A DNA stretch of 64,000 nucleotides, from assembly GCA_016185275.1 (NCBI GenBank), contig JACPNX010000044.1:1-64000 (forward strand), in the 5' to 3' direction. The notes below the pieces were generated by a model. It was not told the origin of the DNA, made no database searches, and was given only the letters and a program-made list of their open reading frames with translations. The position numbers were made by a program, and so were the translations under genes. Below are positions 7,930-14,976 of this stretch, in pieces. How positions within the stretch are numbered: the stretch's first letter is position 1; every line of letters starts with the position of its first letter. This DNA comes from Actinomycetota bacterium. GTDB taxonomy: Bacteria > Actinomycetota > Acidimicrobiia > Acidimicrobiales > Iamiaceae.

Positions 7930-8776
7930 CGTCGCGACGGGCGATCCTCGGGCTACGGCCAGCCCAACCGGCGACGGAGGACGGCCAGCGCCGCGCTGGA
8001 CCGACGACCACTGCCACCTCCACTTCCGCGGCGAGGGGCAGGACGGCGAGGTGCAGGACGGCGGCGTGGCGACCGCGGTGGCCGGCGCGCGGGCGGCCGG
8101 GGTCGAGCGCATGGTGACGGTCGGCTGCGACGTGGCCGACTCGCGCGCGGCACTGGCGGTGGCCCGCGCCCACCCCGGCGCGGTGTGGGCGACGGCCGGC
8201 GTCCACCCGCACGAGGCCCGCTTCGGCGTGGAGGGGCTGGCCGACCTGCTGGCCGAGCCCGAGATCGTGGCGGTCGGCGAGTGCGGGCTCGACTTCTTCT
8301 ACGACCACTCGCCCCGGGACGTCCAGCGCGCCGTGTTCGCGGCCCAGATCGCCCTGGCGTGGGAGCACGACCTCGCTCTGGTGGTCCACACCCGTGACGC
8401 CTGGATCGAGACGCTCGACGTGCTCGCGGGCGAAGCCACACCGGACCGCACGGTGTTCCACTGCTTCACCGGTGGACCGCTCGAGGCGCGCCGGTGCCTC
8501 GACCTGGGCGCCTTTCTCTCGTTCAGCGGCATCGTCACGTTCCCGTCCGCCGCGGGCGTGCGCGAGGCCGCCGCGCTCTGCCCGCTCGACCGGTTGCTCG
8601 TCGAGACCGACAGCCCGTACCTCGCGCCCGTGCCCCACCGCGGCAAGCGCAACCGGCCGGCGTGGGTACCGGCCGTCGGTGCCGGCGTGGCCGCCGCCAA
8701 GCAGCTGCCCGTCGACCTGGTCGCGGAGTCGACCTGGGCCAACGCCGAGCGGTTCTACGGCCTCGGCGGGGGATGA
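7922..8776 (+). CDS. TatD family metal-dependent hydrolase/DNase
   Basis: TIM-barrel amidohydrolase-fold nuclease. Metal-binding motifs are DDHCHLHF near residue 29, AGVHPHEARF, VGECGLDFFYDHS, VVHTRDAW, VFHCFTGG and VETDSPYLAPVPHRGKRNRP, the full TatD set. The first ~27 residues are non-conserved. Overlaps with metG (8 bases) and with rsmA (ATGA at 8773) indicate translational coupling. The metG-tatD-rsmA order is conserved in mycobacteria (Rv1007c, Rv1008, Rv1010), but no rpfB-like resuscitation factor lies between tatD and rsmA here. Confidence 0.94.
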   Translation: MADVATGDPRATASPTGDGGRPAPRWTDDHCHLHFRGEGQDGEVQDGGVATAVAGARAAGVERMVTVGCDVADSRAALAVARAHPGAVWATAGVHPHEARFGVEGLADLLAEPEIVAVGECGLDFFYDHSPRDVQRAVFAAQIALAWEHDLALVVHTRDAWIETLDVLAGEATPDRTVFHCFTGGPLEARRCLDLGAFLSFSGIVTFPSAAGVREAAALCPLDRLLVETDSPYLAPVPHRGKRNRPAWVPAVGAGVAAAKQLPVDLVAESTWANAERFYGLGGG

Positions 8777-9723
8777 CCCTCACCCGCACTCAGGTGAGCG
8801 CCCTCCTCGCCGACCACGGGCTCTCGCCGAGCCGGGCGCTCGGTCAGAACTTCGTCGTCGACCCGAACACGGTGCGGCGCATCGCTCGCCTCGCCGGTGT
8901 CGGCCCGGGCGACCACGTCGTCGAGATCGGTGCGGGGCTCGGCTCGCTCACGCTCGCGTTGGCCGAGGCAGGCGCCGACGTCACCGCCGTGGAGATCGAC
9001 CGTCGCCTGGTGCCGATCCTGCGCACGGTCGTCGAGCCGTCAGGCGTGCGGGTGCTCGAAGGCGATGCGCTGCGCCTCGACTGGACGGGCGTGCTCGGCC
9101 ATCACCCCGGACCGTGGGTCCTCGTCGCCAACCTGCCCTACAACGTCGCCACGCCGCTCGTGCTCGACCTGCTCGACGAGGTCCCCGAGATCTCCCGGAT
9201 GCTCGTGATGGTGCAGAGGGAGGTGGGCGAGCGCCTGGCGGCGGCACCGGGACGCGAGGCGTACGGGATCCCGTCGGTGAAGGTCGCCTACTGGGCCACG
9301 GCCCGGGTGGTCGGTCGGGTCGGGCCCGACGTCTTCGTGCCGAGGCCCCGTGTCGAGTCGGCCCTCGTGTCGATCGAGCGGCGGCCGGCTCCGGCCACCG
9401 ACGCTCCGCCGGCGCGGCTGTTCGACCTCGTGAGGGCCGGGTTCGGGCAGCGCCGCAAGATGCTCCGGCGGTCGTTGGCCGGCCTCGTCGGCCCGGACGG
9501 CTTCGCCGCGGCGGGGATCCGGCCCGACGCCAGAGCCGAGGAGCTGGCGGTGCAGGACTGGGGCCGCCTCGCGTCGGTCGGCCCTCCGCTGCCGCCTCAG
9601 CCGGCGCCTCAGCCCGCGCTGCCGCCTCAGCCCGCGTCTCAGCCCGCGCCTGCCGAAGGAGCCGCCCGCTTGCCGGCGCGGTCCGGCCGGCGGGGCAGGA
9701 CGAGGCCGAACCGGTCGCGGTAG
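8773..9723 (+). CDS. rsmA: 16S rRNA (adenine1518/1519-N6)-dimethyltransferase RsmA/KsgA
   Basis: Dimethylates two adjacent adenosines in helix 45 during small-subunit maturation. Motifs: ALGQNFVVDP near residue 21, the SAM-binding VVEIGAGLGSLT, an acidic VEIDRRL, EGDALRLDW, and the catalytic NLPYN. The C-terminal domain retains FVPRPRVESALV and FGQRRKMLRRSL. The start is the ATG in the ATGA overlap with tatD. After residue ~270 the protein ends in a Pro/Gln-rich repeat (PQPAPQPALPPQP) and a basic tail. The last 85 bases overlap, tail to tail, the coding end of the arylamine N-acetyltransferase. Confidence 0.95.
   Translation: MTLTRTQVSALLADHGLSPSRALGQNFVVDPNTVRRIARLAGVGPGDHVVEIGAGLGSLTLALAEAGADVTAVEIDRRLVPILRTVVEPSGVRVLEGDALRLDWTGVLGHHPGPWVLVANLPYNVATPLVLDLLDEVPEISRMLVMVQREVGERLAAAPGREAYGIPSVKVAYWATARVVGRVGPDVFVPRPRVESALVSIERRPAPATDAPPARLFDLVRAGFGQRRKMLRRSLAGLVGPDGFAAAGIRPDARAEELAVQDWGRLASVGPPLPPQPAPQPALPPQPASQPAPAEGAARLPARSGRRGRTRPNRSR
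9588..9652 (+). repeat. tandem CCTCAGCC(C/G)GCG-type repeat in rsmA tail
   Basis: About five degenerate copies of a 12-base unit containing CCTCAGCC or TCTCAGCC encode the Pro/Gln-rich RsmA tail. Part of it also lies in the last codons of the convergent N-acetyltransferase gene. Confidence 0.7.
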
Positions 9724-10484
9724 GCGGCGAGCACCTCGCCGTCCGTCCGGAGCTCGTGGTAGGTGCGCGTGCCGTCGGCGGCCGTGGTGATGAGCAGGTC
9801 GTCGGCCAGCGTCACCCGCCCACCTCCCGTCAGGAGCCGCGTGCACACCGGCCCGGCGGTGAAGTTCGAGTCGGGCGCGCGCTGCTGCCAGGCGCACCGT
9901 GGCCCGAAGGCGTCGAGCCGGTGCGCGAGGAGCGAGAGCCGGTGGTCCGGGAACCAGTCGGCGTCCGGCCGGCGCAGGTCGAGGTCGAGGAAACCGGGAC
10001 GCCGTGCCACCCACCGCCACGATCGCCCGCCCTCGCGGTGCTCGACGCCGTCGGCCATCGGAAAGGGGCGGACCGCGTGGTCCCCGAAGCCGACGTCGGC
10101 CTGCCACGGCTCCCCTTCGACGTCCACGCGGAGCACGAGGTGGTCGAACGGCGCGCCGTAGCGCTGCGAGTCGAGTGCGACCCGGGCCTCCAGCAGCTCC
10201 ACGCCGAAGCCGAGCGTGCGCAGCAGCCAGGCGAAGGCGCTGTTCAGCTCGTAGCAGAAGCCGCCTCTGCGCTCGCGGACGAGCTTGTGCAGGATGGACC
10301 CCTCGTCGAGCGCGATGGGGCGGCCGAGATGGATGTCGAGGTTCTCGAACGGCACCGCGGTGAGGTGCGCCTCCTGGAGCCGCACGAGGGTGTCGCGACC
10401 GGGCGCCGGCCGGTCGCCCTCGGCCCATCCGATCCGGGCCAGGTACTCCTCGGCCTCCACCGGCTCGGCCGTCGGCGTGGACAC
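9639..10484 (-). CDS. arylamine N-acetyltransferase (NAT family)
   Basis: Acetyl-CoA-dependent NAT with a cysteine-protease-like triad. All three residues are visible: Cys77 in RGGFCYE, His115 in APFDHLVL and Asp130 in ADVGFGDHAV. The RxGGxCxE signature and the N-terminal VPFENLDIHLG are diagnostic. Length 281 aa is normal. Start is GTG 10482-10484, 7 bases downstream of a minus-strand TACGGT, with no Shine-Dalgarno sequence, so probably leaderless. The gene end overlaps rsmA convergently by 85 bases. Substrate is unknown; family members use arylamines, arylhydrazines or lipid/sterol catabolites. Confidence 0.94.
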   Translation of the reverse strand: MSTPTAEPVEAEEYLARIGWAEGDRPAPGRDTLVRLQEAHLTAVPFENLDIHLGRPIALDEGSILHKLVRERRGGFCYELNSAFAWLLRTLGFGVELLEARVALDSQRYGAPFDHLVLRVDVEGEPWQADVGFGDHAVRPFPMADGVEHREGGRSWRWVARRPGFLDLDLRRPDADWFPDHRLSLLAHRLDAFGPRCAWQQRAPDSNFTAGPVCTRLLTGGGRVTLADDLLITTAADGTRTYHELRTDGEVLAAYRDRFGLVLPRRPDRAGKRAAPSAGAG

Positions 10485-10491
10485 GGGCCGC

Positions 10492-10497
10492 ACCGTA
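10492..10497 (-). promoter_or_regulatory. -10-like hexamer TACGGT for NAT gene
   Basis: TACGGT on the minus strand ends 7 bases before the GTG start. Confidence 0.5.
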
Positions 10498-10588
10498 GCT
10501 CCCCGCCTGCCGTACCATGTCGTTCGGATCCATGCGTGCACGGACCATCTGTTCCGCCGCCGTCCGCACCACACCGACCAGGAGAGCC

Positions 10589-12181
10589 ATGACCGCCGAC
10601 GCCGCCGCCGACGCCACCGACGACAGCTCCACCGGACGGGCCCCTGGCGAGGTGCTCGCCGAGGTGTGGGCCGCGCTGGGACTCGGCGCACCGCCGGCGG
10701 GCCCGGCGGGCCCGGCGGGGCCGGCGACCCTGGGCGGGCGCGGCTCGCTCGAGGTCCGCACTCCGATCGACGGGTCGCTGCTGGCCACCGTTCCCGTCGA
10801 CGGCCCGGCCGAGGTCGACGCCGCGCTCGAGCGGGCCACCGCCGCCTTCCGGATCTGGCGCACCGTGCCCGCACCCAAGCGCGGCGAACTCGTCCGCCTG
10901 TTCGCGGACGAGCTTCGGGCCCACAAGGAGCACCTCGGCCGGCTGGTCACGCTGGAGGCGGGCAAGATCCTCGCCGAGGGCCTGGGCGAGGTCCAGGAGA
11001 TGATCGACATCTGCGACTTCGCCGTCGGCCTGTCCCGCCAGCTCTACGGGCTCACCATCGCCAGCGAGCGGCCCGGCCACCGGATGATGGAGACGTGGCA
11101 CCCGCTCGGCGTCGTCGGGGTCATCAGCGCCTTCAACTTCCCCGTGGCGGTGTGGTCGTGGAACGCGGCGCTGGCCATCGTGTGCGGCGACCCGGTCGTG
11201 TGGAAGCCGTCGGAGAAGACGCCGCTCACCGCGCTGGCCTGCCAGGGGTTGTTCGAGCGGGCGCGTGCCCGCTTCGGCGCGGCCCCCGAGCACCTGGCGC
11301 AGGTGGTCGTCGGCGGCGCCGAGGTCGGCGAGGCGCTGGTCGACGACCCTCGCGTCGCGCTGCTGTCGGCCACCGGGTCCACCGGCATGGGTCGCGCGGT
11401 CGGACCGCGCGTCGCCGCCCGCTTCGGGCGCTGCCTGCTGGAGCTGGGTGGCAACAACGCCATGGTCGTCGCGCCCACGGCCGACCTGGACCTCGCGCTG
11501 CGGGCCATCCTCTTCTCGGCGGTCGGTACGGCCGGGCAGCGCTGCACCTCGCTGCGCCGCCTGCTGGTGCACGACGACGTGGCCGACGAGCTCGTGGAGC
11601 GGCTCCGCAAGTCCTACGAGTCGGTGCGGGTCGGCGACCCGCTCGCGCCGGGCACCCTCGTCGGTCCACTGATCGACCGGCGGTCCTACGACGGCATGCA
11701 GGCGGCGCTGGAACGGGCGCGGGCCGACGGCGGCACCGTCCACGGCGGCGAGCGGGCCTTCGCCCAGGAGCGGCCCGAGGCCTACTACGTCCACCCGGCC
11801 CTCGTGGAGATGCCCGCGCAGACCGGGCTCGTCGCGCACGAGACCTTCGCCCCGATCCTCTACGTGCTCCGGTGGCGCGACCTCGACGAGGCCATCGCCC
11901 TCCACAACGGGGTGCCCCAGGGCCTCTCGTCGTCGATCTTCACCAACGACCTGCGCGAGGCGGAGCGGTTCCTCGCTGCGGAGGGCAGCGACTGCGGCAT
12001 CGCCAACGTGAACATCGGCCCCTCCGGTGCAGAGATCGGCGGCGCCTTCGGCGGTGAGAAGGAGACCGGGGGCGGCCGGGAATCGGGCTCGGACTCGTGG
12101 CGGGCCTACATGCGCCGGGCCACCAACACCGTCAACTACTCGACGGACCTCCCGCTCGCGCAGGGCATCGTCTTCGAGTAG
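10589..12181 (+). CDS. ALDH7-type aldehyde dehydrogenase (piperideine-6-carboxylate dehydrogenase-like)
   Basis: NAD(P)-dependent aldehyde oxidation. The nucleophile is Cys319 in GTAGQRCTSLRR and the general base is Glu285 in LLELGGNNAM; FNFPVAVW and SATGSTGMGRAV form the cofactor site. The C-terminus, GGAFGGEKETGGGRESGSDSW, is characteristic of the ALDH7 (antiquitin/AmaB) branch, whose members oxidise alpha-aminoadipate semialdehyde in lysine breakdown. That assignment is family-based; no other lysine-catabolism gene is in the window. Start ATG 10589 follows GGAG at 10581. A Gly/Pro/Ala linker (GPAGPAGPA) sits near residue 35. Length 530 aa. Confidence 0.92.
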   Translation: MTADAAADATDDSSTGRAPGEVLAEVWAALGLGAPPAGPAGPAGPATLGGRGSLEVRTPIDGSLLATVPVDGPAEVDAALERATAAFRIWRTVPAPKRGELVRLFADELRAHKEHLGRLVTLEAGKILAEGLGEVQEMIDICDFAVGLSRQLYGLTIASERPGHRMMETWHPLGVVGVISAFNFPVAVWSWNAALAIVCGDPVVWKPSEKTPLTALACQGLFERARARFGAAPEHLAQVVVGGAEVGEALVDDPRVALLSATGSTGMGRAVGPRVAARFGRCLLELGGNNAMVVAPTADLDLALRAILFSAVGTAGQRCTSLRRLLVHDDVADELVERLRKSYESVRVGDPLAPGTLVGPLIDRRSYDGMQAALERARADGGTVHGGERAFAQERPEAYYVHPALVEMPAQTGLVAHETFAPILYVLRWRDLDEAIALHNGVPQGLSSSIFTNDLREAERFLAAEGSDCGIANVNIGPSGAEIGGAFGGEKETGGGRESGSDSWRAYMRRATNTVNYSTDLPLAQGIVFE

Positions 12182-12236
12182 CGCCGGGGCGACGGCGCTC
12201 GTGCCGGCCAGCGCCGTGGTCGGCCGTGGTCCGCCG

Positions 12237-12242
12237 TACGAT
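12237..12242 (+). promoter_or_regulatory. -10-like hexamer TACGAT for ispE
   Basis: TACGAT, 9 bases upstream of the ispE GTG; no Shine-Dalgarno sequence between. Confidence 0.4.
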
Positions 12243-12251
12243 CCGGCGCTC

Positions 12252-13013
12252 GTGGAGACCATCGTCGCGCCGGCCAAGCTCACCGTGTCGTTGCGGGTGA
12301 CCGGGGTCCGGGCCGACGGCTACCACACGATCGACGCGGAGATGGTCAGCGTGGACCTCGCCGACGAGCTGCGCTTGGACGAGGGCGGCGACGGGCTGGA
12401 GGTGACCGGAGCCGTCGCCGGCCTGCCCGTGCCGGCGGGCGACGACAACCTCGTGGCCCGCGCCCTGCGCGCGGCCGGTCGCCGGGCCCACGTCCGCCTC
12501 ACGAAGCGGATCCCCGCCGGCGCGGGCCTCGGCGGTGGGTCCGCCGACGCGGCCGCCGTCCTGCGCTGGGCCGGTGTCGACGACGTGGAGGTGGCCGCGC
12601 GGCTCGGTGCGGACGTGCCGTTCTGCCTGCGCGGCGGCCGGGCGCGCGTGACCGGGATCGGCGACGTCCTCGAGCCGCTGCCCTACGAGGCGCGCACCTA
12701 CACGCTGCTGCTGCCGCCGTTCGGGTGCTCGACGGTCGAGGTGTACCGGGCATGGGACCGCCTCGGTGGCCCGACGGCCGGCGGTCCGAACGACCTCGAG
12801 CCCGCCGCCCTGGCCGTCGAGCCTCGGCTGCGGGAGTGGCGGGACCGGCTGGCCGCGGCCACGGGTCGCGTCCCCGTGCTGGCCGGCAGCGGGTCGGCGT
12901 GGTTCGTGCCCGGCGCGTTCCCGGGCGAGGACCGCGTCGTCGTGCGCACCGTGCCGCCGGTCGACCGCCGCGGTTCGAGCGGCGCGGCCGCACGGAGCGG
13001 TCCGAGGGGCTGA
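12252..13013 (+). CDS. ispE: 4-diphosphocytidyl-2-C-methyl-D-erythritol kinase
   Basis: GHMP kinase of the non-mevalonate isoprenoid pathway; phosphorylates CDP-methylerythritol. Motif 1 is APAKLTVSLRVTGVRADGYHTI, the glycine-rich ATP loop is PAGAGLGGGSADAA, and the C-terminal motif is VLAGSGSAWF. At 253 residues it is shorter than the ~280-310 typical of the family, mainly in the C-terminal half. Start GTG 12252 gives the usual METIVAPAKL beginning. In mycobacteria ispE directly follows ksgA; here the NAT and ALDH genes are inserted between them. A strong hairpin follows the stop. Confidence 0.94.
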   Translation: METIVAPAKLTVSLRVTGVRADGYHTIDAEMVSVDLADELRLDEGGDGLEVTGAVAGLPVPAGDDNLVARALRAAGRRAHVRLTKRIPAGAGLGGGSADAAAVLRWAGVDDVEVAARLGADVPFCLRGGRARVTGIGDVLEPLPYEARTYTLLLPPFGCSTVEVYRAWDRLGGPTAGGPNDLEPAALAVEPRLREWRDRLAAATGRVPVLAGSGSAWFVPGAFPGEDRVVVRTVPPVDRRGSSGAAARSGPRG

Positions 13014-13017
13014 CGCG

Positions 13018-13045
13018 CGTCGACCGCCCTCACGGGCGGTCGACG
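13018..13045. terminator. perfect 12-bp hairpin between ispE and bS22 gene
   Basis: CGTCGACCGCCC, loop TCAC, GGGCGGTCGACG. It lies between convergent ispE and bS22 and is followed by a second hairpin (13048-13067, GCCGCGGC arms). No U-tract, as is common for actinobacterial terminators. Probably bidirectional. Confidence 0.7.
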
Positions 13046-13071
13046 GGGCCGCGGCCGGAGCCGCGGCTGCG

Positions 13072-13173
13072 CTACTTGCCTGCGGCTCGGCGCTGCCAGC
13101 GCGTCTTCTTGAGAAGCTTCTTGTGCTTCTTCTTGCGCATGCGCTTGCGCCGCTTCTTGATCAACGATCCCAT
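13072..13173 (-). CDS. small ribosomal protein bS22 (33 aa)
   Basis: A 33-residue, highly basic protein starting MGSLIKKRRKRM and containing KKKHKKLLKKTRWQRR. It matches the AURKAIP1/COX24-type 33-residue protein found in mycobacteria (Rv0500B) and identified as bS22 in the mycobacterial small subunit. Length and motif are essentially those of the family. In M. tuberculosis it sits next to Rv0501-Rv0502, whose homologues are at 51396-53342 here, so the linkage is broken in this genome. A TAGGTT hexamer lies 10 bases upstream of the ATG. Confidence 0.92.
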   Translation of the reverse strand: MGSLIKKRRKRMRKKKHKKLLKKTRWQRRAAGK

Positions 13174-13183
13174 GAGGCGGGTC

Positions 13184-13189
13184 AACCTA
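13184..13189 (-). promoter_or_regulatory. -10-like hexamer TAGGTT for bS22 gene
   Basis: Minus-strand TAGGTT, 10 bases upstream of the start codon. Confidence 0.35.
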
Positions 13190-13333
13190 CGCGGGCGGGC
13201 GCGGGCCCGTCCAACCCGGCCGCGGCCCCGGCCCGAGGGCCGCGCCGCGCCACGGCGCAGGGATCCACCTTTTGGCCCATACCGCGGGCGCATGCTGGCG
13301 CCGATGGGAAGCCCAGAGCCCCGAGGAGGTGCT

Positions 13334-13678
13334 GTGGGAACGAGTGTGCAGCCCCATCGCAGCTGTGTGGTGTGCGGTGCCCCGTGCGCCGGAGCCCGCT
13401 GCGCGCGCCATCCGCGACCGAAGCGTGCGGGGATCGTGTGCGACGTGACCCGCCGGGCGCTGGCCCGGGCCGCCATCGACGCCGAGCCTTGGTGCCACCG
13501 CCCCGGCTGCGGGCATGCCGACGCCGGCGCCCCCGGCAACGAGCTCATGGTCGACCTGCCCCGCCACCTCGAAGAGTTCGACGGTGACCTCGAGGCCTGG
13601 CGCTCGCAACCGCTCCGGCCGGTCTGCCACCTGTGCGCCTGCGTCGAGCGCCGGCGCCTCGCCCGGGCGGCCTGCTAG
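13334..13678 (+). CDS. degenerate HNH/zinc-finger-like protein
   Basis: A 114-residue protein with two paired-cysteine knuckles: CVVCGAPC-ARCARH near the start, and CHRPGC followed by CHLCACVERRR at the end. The order (Cys-rich start, basic stretch, C-x4-C, a VDLPRHLEEFDG segment, C-x2-C) parallels small phage-type HNH nucleases, but the DHIxP position reads VDLPRH and the final catalytic His is absent. It is probably an inactivated HNH relative or a zinc-binding protein. GTG 13334 sits 4 bases after AGGAGG (13324-13329); GTG 13346 or the upstream ATGs at 13292 and 13304 are alternatives. It lies just before tRNA-Gln. Confidence 0.6.
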   Translation: MGTSVQPHRSCVVCGAPCAGARCARHPRPKRAGIVCDVTRRALARAAIDAEPWCHRPGCGHADAGAPGNELMVDLPRHLEEFDGDLEAWRSQPLRPVCHLCACVERRRLARAAC

Positions 13679-13706
13679 GAGCGGAGGCCGGCGGTGAGGT
13701 CCTGCC

Positions 13707-13712
13707 TAACGT
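13707..13712 (+). promoter_or_regulatory. -10-like hexamer TAACGT for tRNA-Gln
   Basis: TAACGT ends 10 bases before the first base of the tRNA; no good -35 is seen. Confidence 0.4.
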
Positions 13713-13722
13713 GGATGGGCGA

Positions 13723-13794
13723 TCGGGGGTCGTCCAACCGGCAGGACAACGGACTTTGGATCCGTGAATCGAGGTTCGAGCCCTCGCCCCCGAG
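13723..13794 (+). tRNA. tRNA-Gln (anticodon TTG)
   Basis: Full cloverleaf read by eye. Acceptor TCGGGGG (13723-13729) pairs with CCCCCGA (13787-13793), discriminator G. D-stem GTCC/GGAC. Anticodon stem ACGGA/TCCGT with loop CTTTGGA, anticodon TTG. T-stem CGAGG/CCTCG with loop TTCGAGC. CCA is not encoded. Confidence 0.97.
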
Positions 13795-13847
13795 CCCGGC
13801 GCCCACCGTCGAACCGGCGCGCGCGCCGCGAACGCCGTGGCACGCGG

Positions 13848-13853
13848 TAGACC
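13848..13853 (+). promoter_or_regulatory. -10-like hexamer TAGACC for glmU
   Basis: TAGACC followed by 7 bases and the glmU ATG; weaker match than the others. Confidence 0.35.
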
Positions 13854-13860
13854 TCCGGCC

Positions 13861-14952
13861 ATGACCGATCGCCCGCTGTCCGCCGTCGTGCTGGCCGCCG
13901 GGGAGGGGACGCGCATGCGCTCCGAGCGGCCCAAGCCCCTCCACCTGCTGTGCGGGCGGGCCATGGTCCGCTACGTGCTCGGGTCGATGGCCGAGTGCCG
14001 GGTCGAGCGGGTCGTCATCGTGGTGGGCCACGGCGCCGAGCGCGTCACCAAGAAGCTCCAGGAAGAAGAGCCCGAGCTCGACCTGTGCTTCGTCGAGCAG
14101 CACGTGCAGCGCGGCACGGGCGACGCCGCCTCGGTGGGCCTCACCGCGCTGCCCGACGACGCCGACGACGAAGACGATGTGCTCGTCCTGCCCGGCGACA
14201 CGCCGCTGCTGCGTCCCGCCACCGTCGCCGCGCTGGTGGAGGCGCACCGCAGCTCCGCCGCGGCGTGCACGGTGCTCACGGCGCGGCTCGACGACCCCTC
14301 CGGCTACGGGCGCGTGGTGCGCGGCAAGGACGGCGGCGTGGCCCGCATCGTCGAAGAGCGCGACGCCGCCGACGGCGAGCGGGCGATCGAGGAGATCAAC
14401 ACGTCGATCTACTGCTTCCGGCGCTCGCTGCTCGCGCCCGCGCTCCGCCGGCTCAGCCCCGAGAACGCGCAGGGCGAGTACTACCTGACGGACGTGGTCG
14501 GCGTGCTGTCCGCCGCCGGCTACGCCGTCGGATCCGTCGAGGTGCCCGACGCCGCCGAGACCCAGGGGGTGAACGACCGGGCCCAGCTCGCCGCGGCCGA
14601 GGCCGAGCTGCGGCGGCGCACCAACCTGGCGTGGCTGCGCCGCGGCGTGACGATGCTGGACCCCGAGCGCACCTACGTCGACACGACGGTCGTGCTGGCG
14701 CCCGACGTGACGCTGTTCCCGGGCACGATCCTCCAGGGCCAGACGGTCGTCGGCGAGGGGGCCGAGATCGGCCCGGACACACGCCTCCTCGACTGCGCCG
14801 TCGGCGCCGGGGCCTTCGTCGAGAAGACGTCGGGCCGCGACGCCGAGATCGGTGCCGGCGCCCGTGTCGGCCCGTTCGCCTCGCTGGCCCCGGGCAGCGC
14901 GGTGCCGGACGGAGCGGTGACGGGGCCGTTCTATGCTGCGGAGGCCGACTAG
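13861..14952 (+). CDS. glmU: GlmU-type UDP-GlcNAc pyrophosphorylase lacking the acetyltransferase active site
   Basis: The uridylyltransferase half is complete: LAAGEGTRMRSERPKPLH at residues 11-28, GTGDAASVGL, PGDTPLLRP, GYGRVV, EINTSIYCF and NAQGEYYLTDVV. The protein stops at 363 residues; full GlmU has ~450-490. It ends shortly after IGAGARVGPFASLAPGS, about where the left-handed beta-helix of E. coli GlmU continues into the acetyl-CoA/GlcN-1-P catalytic part (the GAGTITxNYDG region). No continuation is found in other frames, and prs begins 24 bases later. Glucosamine-1-phosphate acetylation must therefore come from another protein, if the reading is right. Neighbours prs, rplY and pth match the mycobacterial cluster. 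Confidence 0.92.
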   Translation: MTDRPLSAVVLAAGEGTRMRSERPKPLHLLCGRAMVRYVLGSMAECRVERVVIVVGHGAERVTKKLQEEEPELDLCFVEQHVQRGTGDAASVGLTALPDDADDEDDVLVLPGDTPLLRPATVAALVEAHRSSAAACTVLTARLDDPSGYGRVVRGKDGGVARIVEERDAADGERAIEEINTSIYCFRRSLLAPALRRLSPENAQGEYYLTDVVGVLSAAGYAVGSVEVPDAAETQGVNDRAQLAAAEAELRRRTNLAWLRRGVTMLDPERTYVDTTVVLAPDVTLFPGTILQGQTVVGEGAEIGPDTRLLDCAVGAGAFVEKTSGRDAEIGAGARVGPFASLAPGSAVPDGAVTGPFYAAEAD

Positions 14953-14976
14953 CCGGGTCGGCGGGGAGGCGCACCG

